Shown one piece after another: positions 24,014-32,379 of a stretch of 64,000 nt of DNA. The position numbers and the translations under genes are program-made. The stretch covers positions 124,001-188,000 of the forward strand of contig CAVZXS010000002.1 of the NCBI GenBank assembly GCA_963779325.1, written 5' to 3'. The DNA is from CAVZXS01 sp963779325 (lineage in GTDB: Bacteria > Bacteroidota > Bacteroidia > Chitinophagales > Chitinophagaceae). The number at the start of each line of letters is the position of its first letter. The first letter of the stretch is position 1. The notes under the pieces were generated by a model. That model saw only the letters and a program-made list of their open reading frames with translations. It searched no databases and had not been told where the DNA came from.

Positions 24014-25315
24014 CTAATGATGTGCAAAATCCTGCTCAAACTTTCCTTTAATGCGCTCCATCGGCGGGTTAAAGTAACCGAATTTTAAATCAGGAAATTC
24101 TTCCTGAATCAATTGCTGCATTTGTTTTACACCAATACACTCACCTGTATCCGCTATACCTATATGACCGAGGTACCAGTCAGGATCTATATTAAAATTG
24201 CGCCATTGGATCATTTTCAATCCTGTTTCTTTTATAAGTTTGCGCAGGGCTTCATATTCGGCTACGCTGTCTGTCATACCCGGAAAAACAAAATAATTGA
24301 TAGATGTCCATCCGCCGAAAGAAGTAACAACTTTCAGACTTTCAATAATATCTTCAAACATATAATTATTGGGCCTGTAATAGGGCGTATATATTTCGCT
24401 GCGGGCCGAGTTGGTACTTACACGAATTGAATCCAATCCTGCTTCGCATAAAATTTTTACCGCATCGGGTTTACTGCCGTTGGTATTTATATTAATGCTT
24501 CCTTTCCCTGTATGTTTTCTTATTTCAATAATCGCATCACGAATGGTTTCCCACATCAGCAACGGTTCACCTTCGCAACCTTGCCCGAAACTTACTATGG
24601 GGAAAGGAGCCGTTTCCAAATGCGGAACGGTAAATTCTACAATTTCTTCGGCCGTTGGTTTAAATGTTAACCTGTCCTGTGTACTTACAATGGTTTCTTC
24701 TTCGGGTTGAAAAGAAATGCAGCCTACACAATTCGCATTGCATGCCGGCGATGAAGGAACAGGGCATTCCCATCTTCCTAAAAAATAATTTCTTGCAGCG
24801 GGGCATTGATAAGTTAATGCGCAGTTATTAGCTATATGATTAACCAATCGGTTATCAGGATATGCTTTTATTATTTTACTTACACCTTCTTCTACCTTTT
24901 TCTGATCATAGCCTTCACAATCCTGTCGTATGTCTTGTTCTATACGGGTAGCCGGTACATAAAATTTATTATTGTACCAACCGGCAGCCGTGTAGCAAAA
25001 CAACGGAAGAGTAGGAGCATCTTTTTGTGTTTCGTATGCGGCCAAGTAAAAGCCGGTATGCGCCGGCGGAATAAAAGCGGCAACGGCCCAGCCTTTTTCA
25101 CATAATCGCATTTCGCCGGTAACCACGTCAATACCAATCCCTCTGCGGCCGGGCAATTCGTATAAAGAACCGCCATTGGGCAATTCAATCCATTCATCTT
25201 CAGGTATGGGCAATGCATCCCAGCCGCTGCGGCCGGTTACATACAGGGTTTGGTCTTCAAAAATAGTTCCCTTGCCGTCTGAGTAAAGTATATATGGCGA
25301 ATGTTTGAATTGCAT
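24014..25315 (-). CDS. Radical SAM protein of unknown function
   Basis: The 433-residue protein has an N-terminal domain of about 190 residues (QTLYVTGRSGWDALPIPEDEW, RGIGIDVVTGEM) that I do not recognise. The radical SAM core follows. Its cluster motif is CNANCVGC, the CxxxCxxC ligands of the 4Fe-4S cluster, after CPVPSSPA. SFGQGCEGEPLL is the SAM-binding GGE-type element, and SININTNGSKP and DSIRVSTNS are barrel strands. The reaction is unknown. Extra cysteines (NNCALTYQCPAARN) could bind a second metal site. It is followed on the same strand by a membrane protein. Confidence 0.88.
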   Translation of the reverse strand: MQFKHSPYILYSDGKGTIFEDQTLYVTGRSGWDALPIPEDEWIELPNGGSLYELPGRRGIGIDVVTGEMRLCEKGWAVAAFIPPAHTGFYLAAYETQKDAPTLPLFCYTAAGWYNNKFYVPATRIEQDIRQDCEGYDQKKVEEGVSKIIKAYPDNRLVNHIANNCALTYQCPAARNYFLGRWECPVPSSPACNANCVGCISFQPEEETIVSTQDRLTFKPTAEEIVEFTVPHLETAPFPIVSFGQGCEGEPLLMWETIRDAIIEIRKHTGKGSININTNGSKPDAVKILCEAGLDSIRVSTNSARSEIYTPYYRPNNYMFEDIIESLKVVTSFGGWTSINYFVFPGMTDSVAEYEALRKLIKETGLKMIQWRNFNIDPDWYLGHIGIADTGECIGVKQMQQLIQEEFPDLKFGYFNPPMERIKGKFEQDFAHH

Positions 25316-25332
25316 AGTTGTAAAAAAAAATT

Positions 25333-25887
25333 TTAGCTGTCAGCCGCTTGCTTCAGCTGCCGGTTGCAAAAGTCGTTAAAATCTTTTTCATTTGTTTCAG
25401 TATTTATAATGACCGCCTGTATCAATTTATCGTTCTTAAAATCAATAGTCAAAAGCCCGTCTTTCAAAATCACATTATTCAATTCGTTCCATACTATGGT
25501 TCGCTTGGGAAAAGCGGGATAAATGATTTTATCGGGCCCCACACTTACGGTGAGCTTTCTTTTAGAAACAAGATAAAGAACAAAAAGAGAAAGCATAATA
25601 ACCCCAACGGGCCAATAACCGGTAAAAACCCAGTACAGAAAAATACCGCCGCCGGCTGCTAAAAATATAATCTCCTTATTTTTCTTGACAGGAGCAAGTA
25701 TGTAAATAAAAATTACAACTAAAAGTAAAATCATGCTGATGAAACCGAGTTTGTTAGAACCGATTTTATCATACCCGGCATACAATGAACCGGCAATTGC
25801 CGCTGCATTTATAAGAAAAATAAAAACCGCGAACCTGTCGTAGGATTTTACCTTTTCATTATGTATTTCTAATTCAAATTTTTGCAT
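25333..25887 (-). CDS. Uncharacterised membrane protein
   Basis: From ATG 25887 the protein has 184 residues, with four likely membrane helices in the first 110 (FAVFIFLINAAAIAGSLYAG, LGFISMILLLVVIFIYILAP, then two in FLAAGGGIFLYWVFTGYW and VIMLSLFVLYLV). The C-terminal soluble part (IIYPAFPKRTIVWNELNNVILKDG) looks like a small PH-like domain. A longer frame to 25977 exists, but its extra residues are encoded by the repeat at 25939-25974, so I chose the internal Met. The function is unknown. It sits just upstream of the radical SAM gene. Confidence 0.78.
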   Translation of the reverse strand: MQKFELEIHNEKVKSYDRFAVFIFLINAAAIAGSLYAGYDKIGSNKLGFISMILLLVVIFIYILAPVKKNKEIIFLAAGGGIFLYWVFTGYWPVGVIMLSLFVLYLVSKRKLTVSVGPDKIIYPAFPKRTIVWNELNNVILKDGLLTIDFKNDKLIQAVIINTETNEKDFNDFCNRQLKQAADS

Positions 25888-25938
25888 AATGCCGTAAGAG
25901 GATTGCTGTAAGATCGCTTCGCAAATGCTCAGTAGAGG

Positions 25939-25974
25939 CCTCACCCTTTGTCCCTCTCCAAAGGAGAGGGAGGT
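25939..25974. repeat. CCCTCTCC/GGAGAGGG palindrome and adjacent gene-free region
   Basis: CCCTCTCC-AAA-GGAGAGGG (25952-25970) is preceded by CCTCACCCTTTGT, a phrase typical of dispersed palindromes in this phylum. It lies upstream of the membrane-protein gene and creates a false N-terminal extension to it. In the rest of the 351-base gap to 26238 I see only AT-rich sequence and a CAACTGCGTATTGCCTATTG word; no gene is apparent. Confidence 0.65.
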
Positions 25975-26238
25975 CAAGCTTCCGGATATTTATCAACTTT
26001 TTGTACTAACTCATCAAGTACACAATATAGAATCAGCAGTTGAAGTGAGTTATTCTCACCGGAAAATAAATAGAAAGATGAGCCTGATAGCAGTAATGCC
26101 GATGATAACAAAAAATAAAAACTAACTTATAAAATTCTTTTCACTGTTAAGTTAATAGTAAGCCGAGAAAATAAAATCTAAACTATCGACAACTGCGTAT
26201 TGCCTATTGCTTGTTACAAATTAACTTGCCAAATAGTA

Positions 26239-27291
26239 CTACTTGACAGCCGGATTACTTGCCATCAATAGATTACAAAGCCTGTAAAGCACCCTTGCAC
26301 CTACGTTGCTGTCCCATTCATTTTCGCCCACGCCTACTTCATTCAGATCGAAGCCGATTATTTGCCGGCCGCTTTGCAGCAACTTGGTAAATAAATAAAA
26401 TACCTGCTGTGTCTCAAAACCGCCGGGAACGGGGGTTCCGGTATTGGGACAAAGCTTAGGATCAAGGCCGTCTATATCAAAACTAATAAAAACTTTCTGC
26501 GGTAATTTATCTACTATCTCTTCGGCAATCTGTTTCCAGGTTTGGCCTTCGTACTGCCGGTCTTTTATTTCTTTATCAAAATAACTTATTACTTTATAGT
26601 TGCTGTTTTTTACATAAGCCCATTCATCTTCGCCGTAATCCCTGATGCCTGCCTGTACCAGTTTTGTAATCTGCGGCACTTCGTTCAGTGCATTGTACAT
26701 GATGCTTGCATGCGAATAAATAAAACCTTCGTATGATTTTCGTAAATCAAAATGTGCGTCTATTTGCAGTATGCCGTAATCGCCGTGCTTTTCGCCAATC
26801 GCTTTAAAAAAACCAAGCGGTGTACTGTGATCGCCGCCAAGCAAACCCACTAATTTATTTTTATCCAGTAAATCTTTTGTTTGATCATATACCCAATTGT
26901 TCATGTAATGACTGCCTTCATTTACTTCTTTTAGTGTTTTGCACATAAAAGTATTGTCTTCTATTATACCTCCTTCGGCTATATAATCAATAAATAATTC
27001 AGCTTCTTTGCGCAGGTAATCGCTTTTCATCAGCAACTTTTTGTCTACCGGCCGCATATAAATGCCCTGCTTCCAGGCATCCGGAAAATCGGCATCAAAC
27101 AAATCGACCTGTAAAGCGGCTTTAAAAATATGCTCGGGTACACGGGCGGTACCGGCGCCGTAGCTCACGGTAACTTCCCAAGGCACGGGTACTATTACAA
27201 GGCGGGCTTCTTCTTCGGTAAAAGGCAAACCAAAAATATTATTGTTGGGATTGCCTGCGCTGTTGGGGTCGAATGTAGAGAGGTCTGTCAT
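26239..27291 (-). CDS. Arginase/agmatinase/formiminoglutamase family hydrolase
   Basis: The 350-residue protein has the binuclear manganese site of the ureohydrolase family: GLLGGDHSTPLG, LQIDAHFDLRKSYEGFIYSHAS and SFDIDGLDPKLCPNTGTPVPGG. These enzymes cleave a guanidino or formimino group, giving urea or formamide. The pattern PNTGTPVPGG is shared by agmatinases and formiminoglutamases, so the substrate is open. The protein is cytoplasmic and of normal length, with an extended C-terminal FDLNEVGVGENEWDSNVGAR. No polyamine or histidine-catabolism genes are adjacent. Confidence 0.88.
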   Translation of the reverse strand: MTDLSTFDPNSAGNPNNNIFGLPFTEEEARLVIVPVPWEVTVSYGAGTARVPEHIFKAALQVDLFDADFPDAWKQGIYMRPVDKKLLMKSDYLRKEAELFIDYIAEGGIIEDNTFMCKTLKEVNEGSHYMNNWVYDQTKDLLDKNKLVGLLGGDHSTPLGFFKAIGEKHGDYGILQIDAHFDLRKSYEGFIYSHASIMYNALNEVPQITKLVQAGIRDYGEDEWAYVKNSNYKVISYFDKEIKDRQYEGQTWKQIAEEIVDKLPQKVFISFDIDGLDPKLCPNTGTPVPGGFETQQVFYLFTKLLQSGRQIIGFDLNEVGVGENEWDSNVGARVLYRLCNLLMASNPAVK

Positions 27292-27427
27292 ATATTTTAT
27301 TCAAAACGAGCCGCAAGGTAGGATAGTATCGGGATGTACCAAAAAAATGTAAATAAATAGTTGGGGAAAGGCTCGCCTGATTGAACGTTTGTTATCTCGA
27401 ATTTTTGAAGGTTTCTGCTTTAGGTTT

Positions 27428-27504
27428 TTGAACCACGGAGACAGGGTGCCACGGAGGTGTTCACTGAGAAAAAAACTCTGTGTCTGTGTGGCTCCGTGTT
27501 TCAA
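27428..27504. repeat. TTGAACCACGGAG...CTCCGTGTTTCAA inverted repeat
   Basis: TTGAACCACGGAG (27428-27440) and CTCCGTGTTTCAA (27492-27504) are inverted with one mismatch. Further CACGGAGG and CTCTGTGTCTGTGTGG words lie between. A T run follows on the plus strand. It lies between the divergent agmatinase-family and GT4 genes. I take it for a dispersed palindrome, not a terminator of either gene. Confidence 0.6.
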
Positions 27505-27584
27505 TTTTTTTTCTCCTGCTTAAAGGAGCTTATTTAAAAGGTTAGTAATGATTTGCATATTTTCACGTTTCTATTTTTATAAAA

Positions 27585-28736
27585 ATGAATATTGGTTTCG
27601 ACGCAAAACGGGCATATCATAACGGTACGGGGCTGGGTCACTATAGCCGAACCCTGGTCAATTCCCTGGCGCAATATTTTCCTCAGCATCAGTATTACCT
27701 GTTTAATCCTAAGCCCGGTAAGTTTCAACTAAATGCACAACCCAATCTTCATGAAATCCGACCCTCATCATTTTTACACAAAACCTTTTCATCGGCCTGG
27801 CGCGGCAGTTGGGTAAAAAAAGATTTGCAAAAACTGAAAATTAATTTGTACCACGGCCTCAGTCATGAAATACCGTTAGGTATACAGTATACGGGTGTAA
27901 AATCGGTTGTTACTATTCATGATTTAATACACGAACGGAACCCGGAGCAATACAATGCCATTGATGTAAAAATTTATAGTAAAAAATTTCGATATGCCTG
28001 CGAACATGCCGATAAAGTAATTGCCATCAGCGAGCAAACGAAAAGTGATATCATTGAATTTTATAACACACCTGTGGAAAAAATAGAAGTCTGTTACCAA
28101 AGTTGTAACCCGACTTTTGCAGTGCCGGTTAGTGACGCGGAAAAAGAAACCATTAGAAAGAAATATGATTTGCCCCGACAATTTTTTCTTTACGTAGGAT
28201 CTATTATTGAAAGAAAGAACCTGTTGAATATTTGCAAGGCTCTTTTTCTTTTGCGCAATGAGTCGGAAATTCCGTTGGTAGTAATAGGAGCCGGCGGCAA
28301 ATACAAACAACAGGTGAAAGATTATATAAAACAAAACGGGTTGGAGCATAAAATTATTTTTCTTTCGGAAAGCCCGGCTGCAAAATCATCCCCCGCTTTT
28401 CAATCAGCTGCGGATTTTCCGGCTATTTATCAATCAGCCATAGCTATGATCTATCCTTCTTTTTTTGAAGGTTTCGGTATACCTGTATTGGAAGCATTAT
28501 GGAGCAGGTTGCCGGTTATTACTTCCAACGTAAGTTGTATGCCCGAAACGGGAGGTGATGCAGCAGTATATGTAAACCCCGACAACGCCGAAGAGATAGC
28601 TGCCGCGATGAAAAAAATTTATACTGATACCGCCGTTGCGACTGCTATGAAGAAAAAAGGTTGGCTGCATGCGCAAAATTTCGCACCTCAATTATGTGCT
28701 GAGCGAGTAATGAAAGTGTATGAGAGTATTGTGTGA
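27585..28736 (+). CDS. Glycosyltransferase family 4 protein
   Basis: The 383-residue protein has the GT-B fold. The N-terminal Rossmann domain begins MNIGFDAKRAYHNGTGLGHYSR. The nucleotide-sugar-binding C-terminal domain has FFLYVGSIIERKNLLNI and the EX7E motif within PSFFEGFGIPVLEAL. Such enzymes transfer sugars, often mannose or glucose, from nucleotide donors during glycan or polysaccharide synthesis. It is cytoplasmic, with no membrane segment. No other glycan-synthesis gene is adjacent, so the acceptor is unknown. Confidence 0.9.
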   Translation: MNIGFDAKRAYHNGTGLGHYSRTLVNSLAQYFPQHQYYLFNPKPGKFQLNAQPNLHEIRPSSFLHKTFSSAWRGSWVKKDLQKLKINLYHGLSHEIPLGIQYTGVKSVVTIHDLIHERNPEQYNAIDVKIYSKKFRYACEHADKVIAISEQTKSDIIEFYNTPVEKIEVCYQSCNPTFAVPVSDAEKETIRKKYDLPRQFFLYVGSIIERKNLLNICKALFLLRNESEIPLVVIGAGGKYKQQVKDYIKQNGLEHKIIFLSESPAAKSSPAFQSAADFPAIYQSAIAMIYPSFFEGFGIPVLEALWSRLPVITSNVSCMPETGGDAAVYVNPDNAEEIAAAMKKIYTDTAVATAMKKKGWLHAQNFAPQLCAERVMKVYESIV

Positions 28737-28801
28737 TTAGAGCTGTTTTGATATGCCTGAATCACCGAATCTTATTTTGCCGGATTGAAATCAGATAGCT
28801 C

Positions 28802-28949
28802 AACCTTAGTAGAAAAATGATTCATAAACAAACAACCTTATTACCTTATTCTAAATTTTCTCAACTGCCGTGCAAATTATTAACTTCCTTTTCCGTTTAA
28901 TAATGTAATAAGGTTTGGAGATTGAAGAAAATTTTCTTCTACTAAGGTT
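28802..28949. mobile_element. Nested inverted-repeat element, copy B
   Basis: Outer arms AACCTTAGTAGAA (28802-28814) and TTCTACTAAGGTT (28937-28949) match copy A exactly. Inner arms AACCTTATTA (28834 on) and TAATAAGGTT (28906 on) also match. At 148 bp it is longer than copy A; the extra bases lie in the centre and between the arms. It lies in the 371-base gap between the GT4 and CCA-adding genes. Confidence 0.72.
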
Positions 28950-29090
28950 TATTCCATGTAAATTCAAAGGTCCTTTTAAGGCTTATAAAGCCAAGATATC
29001 CTAAGCAAATGATTTCCGCGGTATCTCGAAATATCAATTAGTCTTTAAATCTTCCCCTTCTTCCTCTCATGCTATACCCTTCACCTTTCT

Positions 29091-29098
29091 TACATTTG
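29091..29098 (+). promoter_or_regulatory. Candidate -7 box for the CCA-adding enzyme gene
   Basis: TACATTTG fits TAnnTTTG and lies nine bases before the chosen ATG at 29108. If used, transcription would start at or a few bases before the ATG, giving a leaderless or nearly leaderless message. No TTTG -33 box is clear. Confidence 0.35.
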
Positions 29099-29107
29099 CA
29101 GTTACAC

Positions 29108-30547
29108 ATGGAAATCAATTGTTCCGATAAAGAATTGTTTGTATTGCATAAAATTGCCCGTGCCGCGGAGCAGTTAGATATGCCCTGCTTTTTAATCGGC
29201 GGTTTTGTACGCGATAAAATATTGGGACGTGATACCAAAGATGCTGACATAGTTTGTGCCGGCGACGGAATTGCGTTGGCGATGGAGACAGTTAAGCAAT
29301 TTAAACCGGTGCCGCATGTAAATTATTTTAAAAATTTCGGGACGGCGCATATAAAAGTAAATCTTACAGGTGATGCAGGGGCCGCTTTCGATATAGAGTT
29401 CGTAGGCGCCCGTAAAGAAAGTTATGAATATCATTCGCGTAAGCCGTCGGTTGTACCCGGTACTATCGAAGATGATCAAAACCGCCGCGACTTTACCATT
29501 AATGCACTGGCTGTAAGTCTAAATAAAAATGATTTCGGGAAACTGGTTGACCCTTTCAATGGCCTGAAGGATTTGGAAAATAAAATTATACAAACGCCCT
29601 TGGCGCCGTTGCAAACTTTCAGCGATGATCCGCTGCGGATGATGCGTGCCGTTCGTTTTGCATCGCAACTTAATTTTACTATCGAAGAGAAAACTTTTCA
29701 GGCTATAAAGGATAATGCATACCGCATCAATATTATTTCGCAGGAAAGAATAACGGACGAGTTGAATAAAATAATATTGAGTAATAAACCGTCCGTTGGT
29801 TTTGATTTACTGTACAAAAGCGGGTTATTGCATATTATCTTTCCGCAGATGGTTGACCTGGCGGGCGCCGAATATATTGACGGCATGGGGCATAAAGATA
29901 ATTTTTATCATACGCTGCAGGTGCTTGATAATATCGCGGAAAATACAAATGATTTATGGTTGCGCTGGGCCGCGGTATTGCACGATATAGCTAAGCCGGC
30001 TACAAAAAGATTTGAAGACGGTCATGGCTGGACATTTCACGGACACGAAGTTGTGGGCGGCAGAATGGTGCCGAAGATTTTTGGCAATTTAAAATTACCC
30101 GCCAATGAAAAAATGCGGTTTGTAAGAAAAATGGTGGAACTGCATTTGCGGCCAATCAGTTTAACCAAAGAAAATATTACCGACTCGGCGGTGCGACGAT
30201 TATTATTTGATGCGGGTGAAGACTTTGAAAGCCTGATGATATTGTGCGAGGCGGATATTACATCAAAAAATAAATTCAAGGTAAAAAAATATTTAGAAAA
30301 TTTTAAGTGGGTACGTCAACGTTGCAGGGAGGTGGAAGAAAAAGACAGTATCCGGACATGGCAGCCGCCGGTTAGCGGCGAAATGATAATGGAAATATTC
30401 GGCATTCCGCCTTCCAAACCGGTGGGTACTATAAAAGATGCCATTAAAGATGCTATATTGGACGGCGTTATCTCAAATAATTATGATGCAGCTTACGATT
30501 ATATGCTGGAGAAAGCAAAAGAATTAAATCTCTTTCCCGTAAAGTAA
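29108..30547 (+). CDS. CCA-adding tRNA nucleotidyltransferase with HD domain
   Basis: From ATG 29108 the protein is 479 residues. A longer frame from 29069 would translate the promoter-like box, so I chose the internal Met. The head domain has FLIGGFVRDKILGRDTKDADIVCAG, with the DxD metal ligands, then RRDFTINALAVSL and DPLRMMRAVRFASQL. The HD phosphohydrolase domain has WAAVLHDIAKP and HGHEVVGG. It adds or repairs the 3' CCA of tRNA, or could be a poly(A) polymerase; the two share this fold. An HD domain is typical of the bacterial CCA enzymes. Confidence 0.92.
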   Translation: MEINCSDKELFVLHKIARAAEQLDMPCFLIGGFVRDKILGRDTKDADIVCAGDGIALAMETVKQFKPVPHVNYFKNFGTAHIKVNLTGDAGAAFDIEFVGARKESYEYHSRKPSVVPGTIEDDQNRRDFTINALAVSLNKNDFGKLVDPFNGLKDLENKIIQTPLAPLQTFSDDPLRMMRAVRFASQLNFTIEEKTFQAIKDNAYRINIISQERITDELNKIILSNKPSVGFDLLYKSGLLHIIFPQMVDLAGAEYIDGMGHKDNFYHTLQVLDNIAENTNDLWLRWAAVLHDIAKPATKRFEDGHGWTFHGHEVVGGRMVPKIFGNLKLPANEKMRFVRKMVELHLRPISLTKENITDSAVRRLLFDAGEDFESLMILCEADITSKNKFKVKKYLENFKWVRQRCREVEEKDSIRTWQPPVSGEMIMEIFGIPPSKPVGTIKDAIKDAILDGVISNNYDAAYDYMLEKAKELNLFPVK

Positions 30548-30621
30548 AGCGGCTGCATTATTTTAAGTATTTTCGTTCCGTTAATTCGGAAATAATAAAC
30601 GAACACAGTACAAAAGGTTTT

Positions 30622-31209
30622 ATGGCTATATTAAAATTCAGGGTATATTTTGAAGAAGACGACAGTATCTATCGTGATATTGTTATACGGCATTCGCAAA
30701 ACTTTTTTGAATTGCATGAAGCGATTTTAAAATCCTACGAGTTTGATAACAAACACAAGGCTACTTTTTACCGCAGCAACGATCAGTGGTTGAAAGGAAA
30801 GGAAATAACACTGGAAAAATATGATAAAGAATACAAAGTGCCGCCGGTATTAATGAGTGAGACAACAATTGGCTCGGAGATACGTGACCCTAATCAAAAA
30901 TTTGTATATCAATATGATTTCAATAAGAATTGGTTTTTTAATATTGAATTGATTAACGTATCTAAAGAAGAAAGCCCTAAAATTATTTACCCTTCAGCCA
31001 TACGCGTAGAAGGTATACCGCCGAGCCAGTACGGTACCAAGGGTTTGCTGGGCGATAAATTTATAGATATAGAAGAAAAGTATGACCTGACGAAGGGTAC
31101 CGAAGGCTTTGGCGAAAAAGATGAAGACGGAGAGGAAGACCCGACGGGTGAAGAAGAAACGTTGGAAGACGAAAGTACGGAAGAAGGCCCTGCGGAGGAG
31201 CAATTTTAA
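30622..31209 (+). CDS. Plasmid pRiA4b ORF-3-like domain protein
   Basis: The 195-residue protein begins with LKFRVYFEEDDSIYRDIVIRHSQNFFELHEAI, then KATFYRSNDQW and FVYQYDFNKNWFFNIELI, which fits the pRiA4b ORF-3-like domain found in bacterial proteins of unknown role. Residues about 155-195 form a strongly acidic tail (EDGEEDPTGEEETLEDESTE). It sits between cca and miaA, in the same direction, with short gaps, so it might be expressed with tRNA-maturation genes. No function is established. Confidence 0.75.
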   Translation: MAILKFRVYFEEDDSIYRDIVIRHSQNFFELHEAILKSYEFDNKHKATFYRSNDQWLKGKEITLEKYDKEYKVPPVLMSETTIGSEIRDPNQKFVYQYDFNKNWFFNIELINVSKEESPKIIYPSAIRVEGIPPSQYGTKGLLGDKFIDIEEKYDLTKGTEGFGEKDEDGEEDPTGEEETLEDESTEEGPAEEQF

Positions 31210-31291
31210 AAACAAGAAGTATTAATATTCGTTCGCTTTTTTTTTGAATCCTGTAAACTAAAAAATATTTTTCGAAATATCCCCCGATAGT

Positions 31292-32209
31292 GTGACTAAT
31301 AAAAAAACAGTCATCATTGTAACAGGCCCTACGGCAGCGGGCAAAACCCGGGTTGCTATCCAATTGGCCCGGCATTTTCGCACTGAAATAATATCGGCCG
31401 ACAGCCGTCAATGTTTTAAAGAATTAAATATCGGTGTAGCCAGACCCTCCGAAAAAGAATTGGCGGAAGTTCCTCATCATTTTATTGCATCGCACAGTAT
31501 ACACGACGAAATGAATGCCGTTGTATTTGAAGGATATGCTTTGCAAAAAGTAAATGAACTTTTTAAAAAATATGATGTGGTGATAATGGCAGGCGGTACG
31601 GGTTTATACCTCAAGGCTTTTTGCGAAGGATTGGATAACATTCCCGCTATTGACTCCTCAGTGCGAAAAGCTATTATTGATAATTATGAAAAGCTTGGTA
31701 TAGAATGGCTGCAACGGGAAGTGCTGCTGAAAGACCCCGCTTTTTATGCTTCAGGGGAAATTCAAAATCCCCATCGGCTCATGCGGGCATTGGAAGTAAA
31801 AGAAGCAACCGGTAAATCAATTACCGAATTTCAAAAGGGTAATAGAGCGGCAAGGGATTTTAATATTATTAAAATTGGTATAACAACCGTTAAAGAAAAA
31901 TTACACAGTAGTATTCATACCCGTGTTGATAAAATGATAGAAGCCGGTTTAGTAGATGAAGTGAAGGGCTTGCCGGCTTATAAAAATGTAACCGCTTTGC
32001 AAACGGTCGGCTATACAGAAATATTCGATTACCTGGCGAATAAAATAAGTTTGCCGGATGCTGTAGAAAAAATAAAAACGAGTACCCGGCAATATGCTAA
32101 ACGGCAAATGACCTGGTTTAAAAAAGATCCGAAAATAAAATGGTTTAATCCCGATGAAATAAATTCAATTGTCACAGAGTTGTCAAGAAAAATTGGTATA
32201 ACTATTTGA
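31292..32209 (+). CDS. miaA: tRNA dimethylallyltransferase (MiaA)
   Basis: The 305-residue protein starts at GTG. It has the P loop GPTAAGKT (about 12-19), then IISADSRQCFKELNIGVARPS and MAGGTGLYLKAFCEGL, all MiaA hallmarks, and QTVGYTEIFDYL with RQYAKRQMTWFKKD at the C-terminal end. It transfers a dimethylallyl group to A37 of tRNAs reading U-starting codons. Length is normal. It lies downstream of cca, another tRNA-maturation gene. Confidence 0.96.
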   Translation: MTNKKTVIIVTGPTAAGKTRVAIQLARHFRTEIISADSRQCFKELNIGVARPSEKELAEVPHHFIASHSIHDEMNAVVFEGYALQKVNELFKKYDVVIMAGGTGLYLKAFCEGLDNIPAIDSSVRKAIIDNYEKLGIEWLQREVLLKDPAFYASGEIQNPHRLMRALEVKEATGKSITEFQKGNRAARDFNIIKIGITTVKEKLHSSIHTRVDKMIEAGLVDEVKGLPAYKNVTALQTVGYTEIFDYLANKISLPDAVEKIKTSTRQYAKRQMTWFKKDPKIKWFNPDEINSIVTELSRKIGITI

Positions 32210-32379
32210 TTACGATTAAATAAAAACCCCGGGAATAGAATTTAGTAAATCCATTTTTGGTATTCAGCCGGCTTGGCTTACATTGCAGTTGTTATTATTA
32301 GATTAATTTTCGGATTAAGGATGAGCGGTTAAATAGGATTCCTTGCCGGAAAAATTTTATAACTAAAATCAAAACTGCA

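Noticed and set aside
25888..25977. N-terminal extension of the membrane-protein gene to 25977
   Set aside because: The extra 30 codons are encoded by a dispersed palindrome (CCCTCTCC/GGAGAGGG), and a good Met follows at 25887.
27428..27504. Possible CRISPR-like or terminator structure
   Set aside because: There is only one inverted pair, no regular spacing, and no gene ends next to it.
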